Assembly: GCA_020746105.1 (NCBI GenBank)
Contig: CM036620.1
Span: forward strand, 42,490,706 to 42,554,705
DNA: 64,000 bases
DNA from: Trogon surrucura
Lineage: Eukaryota > Chordata > Aves > Trogoniformes > Trogonidae
Direction of reading: 5' to 3'
Positions within the stretch are counted from its first letter, which is position 1; every line of letters starts with the position of its first letter. This document shows, piece by piece, positions 48,920-62,204 of the stretch. The notes under the pieces are model-generated. The model did not search any database, had not been told where the DNA came from, and was given only the letters and a program-made list of their open reading frames with translations. Both the position numbers and the translations under genes were made by a program.

Positions 48920-51900
48920 TCCCTCAAACCTTCTCCTCATCCTTGAATAGATCTATTTCTCCCAGATGGAAAGCCACTATGAAGCAAGCACTGAAACATA
49001 ATTCTGCAGAAATTTTTTCTCATTCACAAATAGAGTGAGTAATACTGGGCTTTAAGCCACTTTATTTTTTTTTTTTATCCAAATCTCACAGACTTGGAGA
49101 ACATTCCTCCGTGAATCTTCTACGCACTCATCTGTTTAATTGGAATGCTCTACAAACATCTTACATATTTAAAAGGTATTTGCAGTTTTAAACATCTGCA
49201 TTTTAGAGAAGGCAGCATTCTTCTTTTTTCAAGTGGTAGAACAGAGGAACAAACAACTTATCTGACAAGTGATTTTTCAGTTTGGTACTCAACTGTATTA
49301 GTATGATTTCTCAGAATATTTATGTTCATGTAGCTCTTGGTATTTTCAAAACACACTTTCCTGTTGTCATTTATGGTTGTGTGTACTTAACACTCAGAAA
49401 TAAAAAAGTACAGTTAGAGGTAGGTTGTGAATACTTTGATCTTGGGAAATTTTCTAGTGGTTGTGCAGGACATAGTGGCAAGAAGTATATGAATAAAGTA
49501 TCCTACACTCAGGTGCCTTAAATGATCTCTTTTAACTTGCAGATAGGGTGTGCAGCTTCTAAAACTGTCAGCTGATAACAGTGGAACTCTAGAATGCTAA
49601 ATCCCTGGCTCTCGCATATGGTAGCAATTTACACTTTGTTTTACCTGGCATTACATAGCCCTTGCTCTTTATTCTACATCATGTGCAACTTGAGATTCTA
49701 CTTCTTCTATTTTACATCACTTTTGTCTCAGAAGTCTCTCTCTGACTTCATCTGCTCCCTTGACCCTCGGACTGTCTTCGTTCTGGCTACTCTTACTCCC
49801 TTGGACACCTATTTGCCTGAGAAACAGTCCAAGCAGATAATCTTTCTCGTTCTCTTCAAAGCTGAGAGAAAGTAAGGTCATCTGCTCTGGGGGATGAGCA
49901 GTGGGAACACAACGTCACATCCCTCTTCTGTCCCCATCCTTGCTCTAGCTGTCTAATTCTGTCGATCCTCTCCAAGGCACTGAGATACTCTTCAATGAAA
50001 CAGGCACACACAGGTTGTTCTATTTATTTATTACCCCAAAGGGTAGAATAACTTCAACTCAAGTAGCAGATTAATTCTAGAAAGCACCAGTTTGAAATTT
50101 TGAATACTCTGAATATTTCCCTACAGAAATAAAACCACTATCATTTGGTGGAAGCATTAGATAACTTCATATGATTGTTACTTCGACACCTCAGAAAGAA
50201 AAATATATGAAGAAATAGATGATAACGGGGCAGAAAATTGTCATCCTTCAGGATAGCCTGAATAATCCACTCATGACAAGTTATGAGGAAAATCATTCCA
50301 TCAGACTAATGAATGCCACCTTTTATATTTTTCAAAATACATATGTGAATATGTACAACACCAAAAATGTACTATTTAGACTTCTACATAATGTAAGCAA
50401 CCTCTTAATCCCATTTAAAAACACAAACCTATGAATCTACCAATAAGCAGTTTTGCAGACATAAATAAAACAGAAAGTGTTTGTAAATGAAGTTAGAATA
50501 AATAATTTAGAAGTATTATTTAGTCGGTGCAAATTTACACGTTAATATTTTTCATTAAGAAAATCTTTAAAGATACAGGTTATAAGGAAAGTCTCTGTGG
50601 ACCAGTACGTTACATACTTTCTCATGCCTATCACTAATAATCTTAATGATATCAAACTGAAAATTTTACACTGGAACTGAGTCATTAACTTTTATTCTAC
50701 CAAGATCTCAGACTAAGTCATGTATTTGGAACAGAAACATCTCTAGTAGCCAACTTTTATTGGCTTCAAAAAGACCATATATTTGAAACCTAAGCCATCT
50801 CCCACTAGAGTCAAACACTGTTTATTACTGACTTTAGTAGGAAAAGAAATCTCAGCAAGTATTCAGTGAAGTGACAATTTTTAAAGTGAAGGAATGAATA
50901 ACTATATCAAGGAAAATGACTCCCAACAAGACAGATTAGCATCTAGTGAAAGATCAATCTGCATTAAGCATGTATTTCATTTTTATTTTCTATGTAAAGT
51001 AGAAAAAAAGCATTTATTCTTGTATATTAAAATACTAAACGACATTGACAACTAATATATGAGAGGCAGACAAGAAAATTCCATTTTGGGAACACAGACT
51101 CTGAAATCAGGTTTCATATTACTCTTACTCAACTACTGCTTTGCCATGAGGCACTGCTTTCTTTCAAGTTTCACCAAGCTTCATCTGAAAGATACTTAGA
51201 TACAATTATTTTCATTAAAGTTTATAGTTTAGTCAAAAGTCAATCTAGATAGAATGCTGAAAGCCACCAATAAATTTTAATGTCTTTTCTGTTTAGATAT
51301 CTTGTTCCTTTCCACTTTTGTGGGTTTTTTTTGCCACTAAGTCTTTCTTCAGTTAATTTTTTTTAATATTTTGGAAGGATGATTGCTGCACAAAATTAGA
51401 ATGTTCTACTAATTCTGTGCTTTCTTGAACCTTTTGATCTAGAGCAAGATTTACTTTCTTAGACAAGAGAAACTGAAGAATGAGAAGGTAACAGATAACA
51501 CAGCAAAGAGTTATTCAAGAGCACAGAACATGACATACAATTACTATGCATCACAGGCTTTTTTGTTTCCTCTCCCAGAAATTTAAAGTTAGGGAACTAT
51601 GTTTAAGACAGATACATGAAAAAGCAAAAAAATATTTGTGAAAGAGGAAAGGCAATGAAAAGTCGGAAACATGTTAAAAAATAAAAGTAAACCTGCCATT
51701 TAGCATTTTTATCCTAATAGTGGTAGACACATATGATAATTATTTTTTAATCATCAATTATGATGCTAAGCAACACCAACTACAGGAAGCCAATATACTA
51801 CTTATATGACCTAACCCTTACATAAAATTGTATTAAGACTGTAACTCAGAATTGAATAGCTTTTTAGAAATAAATCAAGTATTCATTTATGAATATCAAA

Positions 51901-54900
51901 TGAGGCAGAATGAAACATATCCGCAGGTGATTTGCTCAAAGCTTCAAATTACAAGACTGTGTGAAATATAGCTGTATACTGAGAACCTGAACAGATTTAG
52001 TTTCATCTTCCACCAACTGAATTTTCCAATGCTCTTGTCTAACTTAAAAATGGGAAATGCCTGCAGTAGTTGACTATGGTTTATGATGGCTCTAGAATGT
52101 TTTATTATTACAACTTTATTCTTTTTTCCAAATGATGAATACCAAGGAAAAGAAACCTCATACACAAAATAGAAAAAGATAGTCGAGTCCCAAAATAAGA
52201 AAGCAGTGCCCAGAAGTCACAATCCATGATGACTAGCTCTTGTTTATCACATATCTGTTCTGCTGGTTTGGTCTATAGCAGGAAAGTTCTGTAACTCTTC
52301 ACAGTTATGCCACTGTGATGAGATGCTCTCTAATCTCACATTTCACATCCAGAAACATCCATCTTCCTGTAAATTATTTCACTGAAGCAGTTCCAGAAAA
52401 AGAAATCAAATGAAACAAAAATCAAGAAGCCAGTGTACCGCAATTAGGAAAAAAAAAATCACAGATAGAAAACAACCAGTTCAATAGAAAAATTCAGAAA
52501 GGTATTAAGACTTTGGCGGTGAGAAAAGTCTTTTTATTTATAGTATATAACATTTATATTGGATGTTTCTAATTTAGATTTGTAGTTATTTTACTATGGT
52601 TACACAAAGAAAATTTCCAGGTAATATGCTAATCTGTCCTTGAGATACAGATGATTTTTCTCCTGCTTTTAAAAGGTTTGATCTTAAAAGCTTTCTAACG
52701 TAATATATTATTGAATATACCAGTGATTTAAAGTAAGGTCCCTACAGAAAGGGTACAACAGCTGCTTCAGGAACACATGGATATTACCATACAAATAATG
52801 GACATTTTTCTTTTTTACAGCAGTGATTTTTACCTAAAATTGCTGTTATAAATCCCATGGTGACTATGGTCAAATACTACTTGGTGAATATTAAATTTGT
52901 TCTCATTTTGTTACCTTCAATTTATAAGTCTCTTTACTCATCAGTAAACATAAACTGAATCTGATAAAGCAGTCTACCATTATGCTTAATTTTATTTTTA
53001 AACCTTTTTTTTTTCTTCTTTTCTTTCCAGGGAAAGGAAAACATGTAAATTTTTAAACTGAAATTAAATCCACAATAGTTGTAAGCCAGTATTTTTTTAA
53101 AAAAAACCTTGAAGCTGTCAAAATTAATTCATTGCAGCCTTTGCACACTAATTTAATTAGGTTAGCACAGTTATCTCCAGAAGTAAGCCTTTTAGTGTTT
53201 AAAAAAGGTCACAGTCCTAGGAAGCCTCACTAAAATCCTATACAGTCTTTTCATTGTAACATTTTGATAAGAGTGATAGATTTTACTCCTGGGAAATAAA
53301 AAACTACAAAGGTGAAAAGGTCAACAGACAGAAAGGTTCAACACACACCAAAAAAAAAATCTAAATAAAGAGAAGCATATTTGAGGAAAACAAGATATTG
53401 ATGGAAAAGATACATATTTCTATGTATCTATACGACACTTATCCATAAGTATTTGTGTAACTTAACCTATGTTAAAATCAGTGGGTTTTTTAAAAAAGCA
53501 ATTGGAGAATTTGTCTTTTTCTATTGCTATTATGTCTAGGTTTGGGAATGCAAAGATACACCCTTCCATTTGAGATGTCAGGTATTCCTTTGTAACTTCA
53601 ATACTCCAGACACACACTTTCACCCACATTTTTAGGGGAAACCCCTCATTCTCCTTGCTTACGGGTGAGAACAAAGCCATGCTACAGAATTGTCAACAGC
53701 TGCTGCAGTGGGGTGTGAGGCCACAGTCAGGACAGTCACAACTGCAATATAGATAAAATTTTAAAAATGGAAAAATCAGTCACTCTTGTGCCCTGATATC
53801 ATCCATACAAATGGCAAGCAGAGAGTCCATTTATTGTGACTGCCACTAGACTGTCTTGGGGTAGTGGAGGAGCTGCACAGGGCTATATAGTCTGGCAAGA
53901 TGGAATTTTTACTACTTTAGAAGCTATTTTGAGCAATGTTTTCACCCTCACTCTCCTGTCCTACCCCACCCCACCCATTCCAGAAAATGTTGTTCATTAA
54001 TTTGTTGGAAGGGAAATAAGATGTTCATAGATATTTCAAGGATTTAGTTTTGGGTTTTAAATGTTTTAGCATTTTTAAATAGATGTCTGATGTTAAACTC
54101 ATTTCTTTTTAAAATTATTTTTATATTAAAGGAGATCTGAATAAAGTCAAAATTAAAATAAAAGAGACACATGGAATTTTTTTTTTATATAGTCAACTGA
54201 TTTCTCTGAATTAACAATTTATAAAAGAGACCAAAATTTTAAAAACTTCAGCTATTTCAGGGTAGCAAATTGTATGTAGAGGACACAACTCATGCTCCTT
54301 GAATTTTAAAACATTGAGAAAACAAGGCAGGGACAGACTTTGGTTCATTATGTAATTATCCATTGCTGGTTTTCTCTGAAGAGTTCAAAACAAAGTATCA
54401 AGATTAAGAAAACCTTGCTACCTTGCTTCTTGAATTACCTGTTCTGCCTGGAGGTTCTTGTAGATTATTGAACTTTTTGTTTGTAATTACAAATTAGCTG
54501 GATCCCATACAAGCTTATTCTGATTTACTTGCCAAGTACGTGGACTAGCCCTTCTCTGAATGTGCAACACAGAAAAAAAACCCCAAAAATCAAACAACAA
54601 CAAAAATCTGAGATTCCTAAACATCATATAGGGAGGTATTGAAGGATTTGGAAGAAAGATGTTTTGCAGACCAAATCCTTAGTGTGTGTAAAATGAAATA
54701 GACTAAAATATTGAATGTTAAGTGAACTTTAGCTATTCTATGACAACACCACTGAAAGCATATCAACGAGCTGAAGATTAACTGATTAATTATGCATAAG
54801 AGAAAAATGCAAGCTAATGGCATTCACATTTTGATGAGAGTTTGCAATCGGATGTCATAGAAGACAACAATAACAAGGACACAAGCTTCCTATTTTATTT

Positions 54901-55968
54901 TTTGAAACAATGTTGATTTAAGAATTTCCATTTGATGAACAGGATATTATCCGACATGGAAACTTAAAAATTTCTCTGTTTGCTAAGACATACAAAAAAA
55001 AAAAAAAAGAGAGTAAATCACAAATAACCCATTCAGAAAATGTTATGATGAAAATATTTAACTTCTACATACTCTGTTGATAACATTGCAACACTTGGTA
55101 CAGATTTATAATGCTACTTCCCTAGTTTACTAAATACAAACTCTTTAATCTTTTACACTACACACAGCCAAATCTAACAGCACCTGACTACAGAAGGCAT
55201 GAAACTTCTCTTGAAAGCCAGTGATCTCTTCCCTTCGTGAAGATTCCAGACCTGTTTATGCTGCAGGCAAACATTATCAGGGAGCACTATAAAAAGCACT
55301 TTAACTGCTACTGTTACAGCTATAACCGACTCTAATTCCACATGCTGCAGATAAATATCACAGGATATTTACAAAGTTCTGCTCAGGTCACTGTTAGTCG
55401 CTCCACTGTATTCTTATAAAAACTAGAATCTGTTACTGAATTGCATTTTAATTCACGGAGCATAACTGCACATTATATACAATTTCAAAAAGGTTTTTGC
55501 CAATTGCTTTTGAATCATGGATTAATTATAATCAGGCTAGGTTACAGCCACTAGCAGAGGGAACAAGAATTCAGCTGCCTCCAGGGATTTCATCTGCTTC
55601 CTGGCCCAACAGAATTTATCCAAAGAGATGATGGGAAAAAAAACAATTTCCAGTAAAATGATTCCCTTGTACAGCTCACAAAACTCACTGAACACTGTGA
55701 GTAGAGATGTTTTTTGAATAGCTAAACAATTCCTGGTGGGAAAATTTCAGTGTGGTTGCAGGATGCATGGACAGGTAGGCAGCTCTGCACTTACTGAGTA
55801 TATTAAATGGTAAATATTTAGAGTACCAGCAATGCTACAAAATAACCTTAAATAAAACACCCAAAAGACTCCAAACAGACATTACGGACTAGCTTCCATA
55901 TTGAGCATACAGACACATATGGAAGCTAGAGGCAACATCGTTCACAGTTACAGAATTTCTCATATAAT

Positions 55969-56023
55969 AGAATCATAGAATGTCTTAGGTTGGAAGAGAA
56001 CTTAGAGGTCATCTAATCCAACT
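55969..56023 (-). mobile_element. CR1 LINE tail fragment (older)
   Basis: The minus-strand CR1 3' end reads on the plus strand as TAGAATCATAGAATG, then TTAGGTTGGAAGAGAACTTA and GAGGTCATCTAATCCAACTT. It stops abruptly where a second CR1 tail begins, about 55 bp in. Confidence 0.85.
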
Positions 56024-56220
56024 TCATAGAATCATAGAACAGTTCAGGTTGGAAAAGACCCTTGAGATCATCAAGTCCAACCATTAACCCTACACTACAA
56101 CCATTAACCCTACACTACAAGTTCACCCCCAAACCGTATCACCCAACACCACACCTAAGTGACACTTAAACATACCCAGGGATGGCGACTCAACCACCTC
56201 CCTAGGCAGTCTGTTCCTTG
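56024..56220 (-). mobile_element. CR1 LINE 3' fragment
   Basis: This second minus-strand CR1 tail begins with CATAGAATCATAGAA and continues GGTTGGAAAAGACCCTTGAG, then ATCATCAAGTCCAACCATTA. It reaches the conserved GGGATGGCGACTCAACCACC and CTCCCTAGGCAGTCTGTTCC. The wording fits an older CR1 subfamily than the intron 4 copies. It contains a perfect 20-bp internal tandem duplication at 56081-56120. It ends near 56220, where AT-rich unique sequence resumes. Confidence 0.9.
56081..56120. repeat. 20-bp perfect tandem duplication inside CR1
   Basis: CCATTAACCCTACACTACAA occurs twice in a row. A single copy is what I expect in the CR1 consensus, so this copy has gained one unit. Confidence 0.92.
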
Positions 56221-58301
56221 CCTTTGCTTATCCTTATTTCAACATTACACAGCAAGAGAAGGTTTTAATAGTCAAAGATATATACATATGTATACATCAT
56301 AATTATTTTTATTTGCTTTTCTGCTTAGGAAACATTGCCAAAATTTATTCATCAGACTTGGAAAACTGAAAATTCAGGACACTACCAGTGGACTCAGCTT
56401 TACAGACTACAAAGAGTGTGAGTGAGGTCAAAATCTCACGCTACTTATATACACCTCCAAACAGGATTTTGGTACCCAAAGTGAAAATTGAAGGAGTCCT
56501 TAAGTAAACCAAGAAGCCAGATAATACAAGATTCAAGGCAATGTGGATGACATAGACATGACTTTTTTCTTGTTTTTAAGGCATCACCTGTTAGTAATTT
56601 TTGAGAGTACAAATGCTTGTCCTGCAATACAATAGACTAACTTCATGAACATTTTAAAGGCTGTGAATTCAGAATATAAAAATAACTTTGTTGATTAGTG
56701 TTTATAAAAAGAGACGCAGAGGGGAGATGATGTGTGCAAAAGGAGAAAGAACCCCATTCCTGAAATTGGACGATTACATTCCTGTAGCTCAATGAGAGAT
56801 ACTGAAGGAAAGTAACTCAATGGCCTTCTCAATAAGCTGAAGTTTACAATATCTCCAATCACACAAAGTGGCCTCCAGAAACCTGTTATTAGAATCCGTA
56901 CACTCACAGTCAGATTTTGGGGAAGTTGGCCCATGTTTGAACTTCGAGCTACAGAAGAGTAGCACATATATAGTAAGAAGCAATTTGTATTATATGAGTA
57001 ATTGCATAATTTTATGAGAATGAATCTCCCCTTAAAGGGAAGTTCTTTTTGGAGAGATAAGCAAAAAAAAAAATGTCCAGTTTCACAAATTGCCAAATAT
57101 AACATGAAAAAAATTATAATTGCTGTAAGTATAGAGGACTTCCATTTTTTTTCTAAGCATTTAGTTCTAAATTTACAGATTAGTCAGCTTACATTTGTAA
57201 AAAAAAAAACAAAACCACAATTAAATTTCATATGCCTAAAATCCTGACAAGCGAGGCCCATCAAAACAGGGCAAAAATGGCATAATTTTCATCAGACCCT
57301 CAAACTGAATAAACATTTCTGCAGACTAGTAAAGCATAAAAACATGGAGGCTGGCAATACATTTTACCAACAAGTTCCAGAAATCTAGGTAAAAACAATC
57401 CTAATGAACCTGCAAGTATACCTCCTCTAATGACAAAACACAAAAGCACAAATGGCAATAATGTTTACATGAGCTCATCTAAATGACCTTAAAAGACTTC
57501 TATTTTCTCACATAGTATCATCTGAGTAGAGTCACTCTAAAAAGACATGATAAGGTCGATATAATGTTTTAGATGATGATAAGAAAACCAGGAATACTTC
57601 TAAAAATTAAGTATATCTTCAGAAAGCAAGTATCTATTTCAGATTCACTCAGTTAACATTTAATACGTAAGTTAGAGACTTTAGAAAGTATCTGATGTGG
57701 TAGGGCAAGTACAACAAAGAAAAACTGCAAAACAGGCAGCAGGGTGCATCTTTAATCAAACATACTGCATTCTAGTAAAAATCCACTCTTTTAGAGAGCA
57801 GATGGTATTTCAGCATGGACCAGTTTGCAGCTCTGCTGCTAGATCTTTCTTCTGAGGGGTTGTTTTGTTTATTTTTTTGTTTTTTGAAAATTTTATTTTA
57901 AACCTTACTACAGCTTCAAAGACTCCTACCAACAGGCTTCTGAAGAACTGTGCTGGCTCAATGGGCTTCAAAATTACACTAAAAAAAGGAAGACAGCTCA
58001 TTTTCTAGATGTTGCCCACTCTCACACACTAAAGGTAGGATAGTTAAATATCACAAAAACATTTGTTCACGTTGTGCTCCATACGCATGTTTTTGTCAGA
58101 GTGAACAGCCAGTGTGTTGCTGGGGAGCATGGCACAACATTTTTTTGTGGTGCAGTATTAAGGTATGCTGTCACACATACCAATTCCCAGCTTGAAAGGC
58201 TTCTTGTAGCCATTACATCAGTGCCCAGTGTCAGATGGGCCTCAAAAAACACTGAATATGTTTGAACTGACTTTTTCTGAGACAAAATTTTGCTCACACA
58301 C

Positions 58302-58328
58302 TTTTTTTTTTTTTTTTTTTTTTTTTTT
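58302..58328. repeat. T27 homopolymer
   Basis: An uninterrupted run of 27 T residues, the longest in the window. No SINE or LINE body could be recognised beside it. Confidence 0.92.
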
Positions 58329-61102
58329 GCAAAGAAGAAATAAAGGATTATAATTCCTCATTAGAAACATACACAAATTTTATTCTCCTGATCACACCAG
58401 AAAAGGCTAATGGATATTATTTCTAGTTTGATCTGGAGACATCTAGGAGTATCTTTTATGAGGGATAAAGAAAATCTTCAGCTGACTGCTATTCAGCAGA
58501 GACTGGATATTTTAAAGGTCAACAACACATTACAGGTGCTCATGAGAAGACTACTATTTCTACAGTTACGAGTGCACTAGTGCTACAAACACAAGACAAA
58601 TATGAATGCAGATGTTATTTAAAAGTAAGATTAGTAAAACAATGACACCAGCTGGAACAAACAAAAAGTTAACTTGCCTTAAGCCACAATTTGAAGTAAA
58701 ACAGTGCAGAAATTGCAGAACCTTTATTACTACTGATATTTAAAATAATGTTTCAAAATAAATGCTATCCTTAAGATGTTCCAAATATCAAGAAAAGCAA
58801 CTAGAAAAAGCTAATGTGCTGTGAGATTTCCTGTGTAGAATCCAAAAAAAGAAATGCAGTTTTAAGAATCTTCTAGCAAAAAACACAGAACATCATTTTC
58901 TCAGTGAATGAAAAACAAACTTACAGCAACTTTGGCCACAAAATACAAATTTACCGCTTGTCAAAATCAGTTAAAGTGTTAGAACCTACTTCTATTCTGT
59001 AGTTCGCATTTCTAAATTTATAGTCTTGTCTTTCACTGTGCTGTGTTTTAGCTGTAAGCAATTGTGTGACAACTGTAGGTAAGAAAGAAATGTACAGTAC
59101 CAAAAGTCTCTAGGAGCTGAAAAATCTAGATTAGTTTTTAAGTCTCTAGTAATACCCAGTTTTATTCTGTAACTCTAGCACTTTACACAGTCCTAGGAGA
59201 ACAGTTGCAGATAAGACTACCTAAAAAAAAAAAGATACTAAAAGAGAAACAAGCTTGATAGGTCATCATGACATCCTCTATCAAAATACAGATACACATC
59301 TGTCTTTATGATTTATTCTATGAAAAAAGTAGTTTTACTTGTCAATGCTTCTCCTACCTGCAACAGAATAAAGACAGCAATATTGATCTTTGATTGATCA
59401 CAGACAGTTGTTAAAACATAGGCACTCTGCTCTTTGCCTTCTCCTAATCCCAGATGTTTTTCTGCTAGGTTCCCTTCTTTCCTCTCTAGAGCCTTCGTAA
59501 CTAGATTTGCGGTGGCCAGCTACTCCAATATCCCTGGTTATCTTCCCTAGCTACACAAGTGTTTCCATCGATTATGTATATCCTGAACCAATGTCCTATG
59601 GAAAGAAAGTGAAAGGGCTGTGAAGAAAATAAGAGGCAGCCAGGGACAGAGGCAAAACCAACTCCACTCACCTAGGAGGGATACGTAGTAAATGAAACCA
59701 AGACAATGTAAAGTCAATTTTTATGAAACTCCTTAGGTCACTTTTTTTTTAATTAAATTCTCTGTTTAACATCTTAACAAAAAGAGAGAACACAGGAAAA
59801 ATCACAGAAAGGAAGACTCAGAAAAGATATTCCCAGTACTAAGGAATACATATAATTTTAATCTGCATTGTACAAAATTTTGCTGAAATATTTAAAACAC
59901 AATTTCACATTCTTCCCTGAAAAATTTTTGTACCAAGGCTGCTAACTAAATTCAGTCAGATTAAAGACCCAGTTAAGATCCTTTAGTCCTCTTTTACTCC
60001 AAAATATAAATGTCATATTTTTAGAACTTAATGTGAATGATTTTTTTCCAATATATTCCATTCCCTGCACCATCCACATGCATGCCTTTACACTGTGATA
60101 TGAAAGTACTTTAGCAACTCCTTTTTTTTGCAGTTATGCAACATTAACCTACAGCATGCTAAGTCAAATTAAGTCAGTATAGAATACGTAACCTTCTTCT
60201 GCTTTGCAGTTCAACAAAAAAGATTCCAGGATGTAGTAGAAAAGTGATGTCACTACAATGTCAGTGTTAGTGTGATGATAACTATAACCACACTTTTTTG
60301 TCTAGAACCTTTAAAGTTTACAGGCTTGCTGATAATCTAAAAATAAATGTGTTTTTTTTTCTTCAGAAAAAGTCTGTTCAGTAGGTTTTTTTGTTGCAAA
60401 AAAAACACTTCAAAGAGGCTAGTTCAAGGGAAGTAAAATATTTTGCAGGATCATATCTATTTTGAATAAATTTTTTTACAAAATTTTGTTCTGTCATTTT
60501 TAGACTGGAATGTCTGCTCCAAGGTATGAGAGAAATGTGGAGAACTGCCTCGTGCTTACAATCAAAGTAGAGACGTGAAGCTATTTCAGAAGCTAGATAT
60601 TTATTTTTCACAAACCATATCTATGTTTTCATGTTTTTGTAAACTTGACTTCTACTTTAATATAAAAATTGTCTGTTGTTCCAAATGCCAGAGAGTAGAA
60701 AGTCTGTTCCCTGCTCAGATCTTCTAAAAAAGTGGCTATTCAACATGCCCCAAACAGAAAGACTAATAAAGCATTTGTAGCTCAAGTTTACAGTTGGAAA
60801 TTACTGTATCACAGTAATTCCTGGAATACTGAGTCATACAGGTATACATTGCACTAAGTTCAGGTATGGTCAGCAAGAAAGTTGTGTCATCACATGGCAA
60901 CAAAAGCTCCATAATGCACCTGAAGAACCTACTTGGTTATTGACCTACATTATAGTAAGCTTATTTTCCGTCTGAGCAGGCTTAAGCTACAATTGTTTAT
61001 TTTTCTGACATAAACCTGATAAATAGTTTTCAAATGTTTACACTGGCCCAGTGATAAATCAAGAAAAGCAAGAGACAAAAACGTTTGCTGGAGTTGGTTT
61101 AG

Positions 61103-61375
61103 TTTGAGATGGCCTACACAAAAATGAAGGAATACTTTAAATATAAAATACATCAACTATTTTGCAAACAAGGGATCAGAGATAGTGGAAATCAAAGTAA
61201 ATGGAATATTTTACTCATAGAGTTTACTACAGTAAGAAACTCATCAAATATTTACCTTCCTCAAGTGTGCAATATCCATGGAACTGCACAAGCTGAGAAT
61301 ATTTTCCCTTTTAGTATGGGGTTTCTTAGTACATATTCAGTTCTCAAGATCAGTTTGCTACCAATTCTCATGCAG
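61103..61375 (+). CDS. Candidate exon A of an antisense gene in GPM6A intron 1
   Basis: This plus-strand open segment has an ATG at 61109 (GAGATGGCC context). It can also be read as an internal exon after the TAG acceptor at 61100-61102 (GGTTTAG). It encodes about 89 codons from the ATG and ends CTCATGCAG directly before GTGAGT. The result, CAG/GTGAGT at 61373-61381, is a consensus splice donor in phase 0. The protein has no recognisable domain and is hydrophobic near its end (LKISLLPILMQ). On its own it would not be credible. The support comes from the donor and the compatible downstream segment. Confidence 0.25.
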
Positions 61376-61805
61376 GTGAGTTACATTTTGCACTATTGAC
61401 AAAATTTGATCTTTTACATTTTGTATAATTAAAACAATGTTGATAAAGTCATGGTATTAAAAGAAGAGAGAGAATAAAATTTATTTTACTAAAGAATAAA
61501 ACCTTGCAATCAAATGGTAACTATTTATTCAGTGTTGCCAAGGATGAAGAATGGTTGCAAAGTACCTTTTGTTAATATCTGAAGATTCCTGTCCAGACAA
61601 AGTCAGTACATAAATTATTTAAACTATACATAATTGTGTAGGCAAAAGTATTATCATATTCCTTTGTAATACGATACAGAAAAAGTTAATGTTGTCGTAT
61701 ATTCAGTTACAATTCATCATCTTTCCCATCATGACTTCACATCCTTCTTCCTCTTTCTTGATTTTCTACTTCAAGCTCCAAGTATTTGGATTTTTTTTTC
61801 TGTAG

Positions 61806-62204
61806 AGCTGGATCAACGAGCTATTTTTTTCACTAGTTCCGAATTTTATCTCATCCGCCGAGGTTGCACAATGGTGTGGGATAGATGAACACCTGCTCTT
61901 GAAAAGGAAGCTATCTGAACCGCCAGCCTTTGGCAAGATTGGTATAGAATATGAATGCCACCCAGAAAATCTGTTACAATGGCGAGTTGCCAAGGCATTT
62001 CTTCCCAGTGAAGCACAGGTTAAAACTACTGTCAATAATTTGTCCTTAGAAGACAAAGAATTAAGTAGAAGCCAGAAAAAAAGTGGAAAAAAACCCCCAA
62101 CATTCATAAACCATACATTTGAAAAAATTCTGCAAAGATTAGAGGTCCTTCTTTTCTACTACTTCAAAACAGCTAGAAATAGCTCATTTTCATTGATACA
62201 CTGA
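61806..62204 (+). CDS. Candidate exon B (terminal) of an antisense gene or pseudogene
   Basis: This plus-strand open segment of 132 codons plus TGA is preceded by a strong acceptor (TTTTTTTTTCTGTAG ending at 61805). It is phase 0, matching exon A across a 430-bp intron. The region 61850-62020 is visibly richer in GC and CpG than its surroundings. The residue mix looks protein-like: AEVAQWCGIDEHLLLKRKLS, then PPAFGKIGIEYECHPENLLQ, then WRVAKAFLP, followed by a lysine-rich stretch (SRSQKKSGKK). I do not recognise the family. An overlapping minus-strand ORF (62107-61766) is the less convincing reading. It could be a nested gene's last exon, a decayed copy of a gene from elsewhere, or chance. Confidence 0.33.
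   Translation, partial: SWINELFFSLVPNFISSAEVAQWCGIDEHLLLKRKLSEPPAFGKIGIEYECHPENLLQWRVAKAFLPSEAQVKTTVNNLSLEDKELSRSQKKSGKKPPTFINHTFEKILQRLEVLLFYYFKTARNSSFSLIH

Noticed and set aside
49594-49875. 93-codon plus-strand ORF with hydrophobic N-terminus
   Set aside because: No recognisable domain or splice context. Composition is close to the background.
56695-57105. 136-codon minus-strand ORF
   Set aside because: No recognisable domain and competing frames over the same stretch. No acceptor or donor that fits GPM6A.
58067-58297. Overlapping ORFs on both strands next to T27
   Set aside because: Considered as a retrocopy with a tail. No recognisable protein, and no target duplication seen.
61766-62107. 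113-codon minus-strand ORF
   Set aside because: Antisense shadow of the better supported plus-strand segment 61806-62204.
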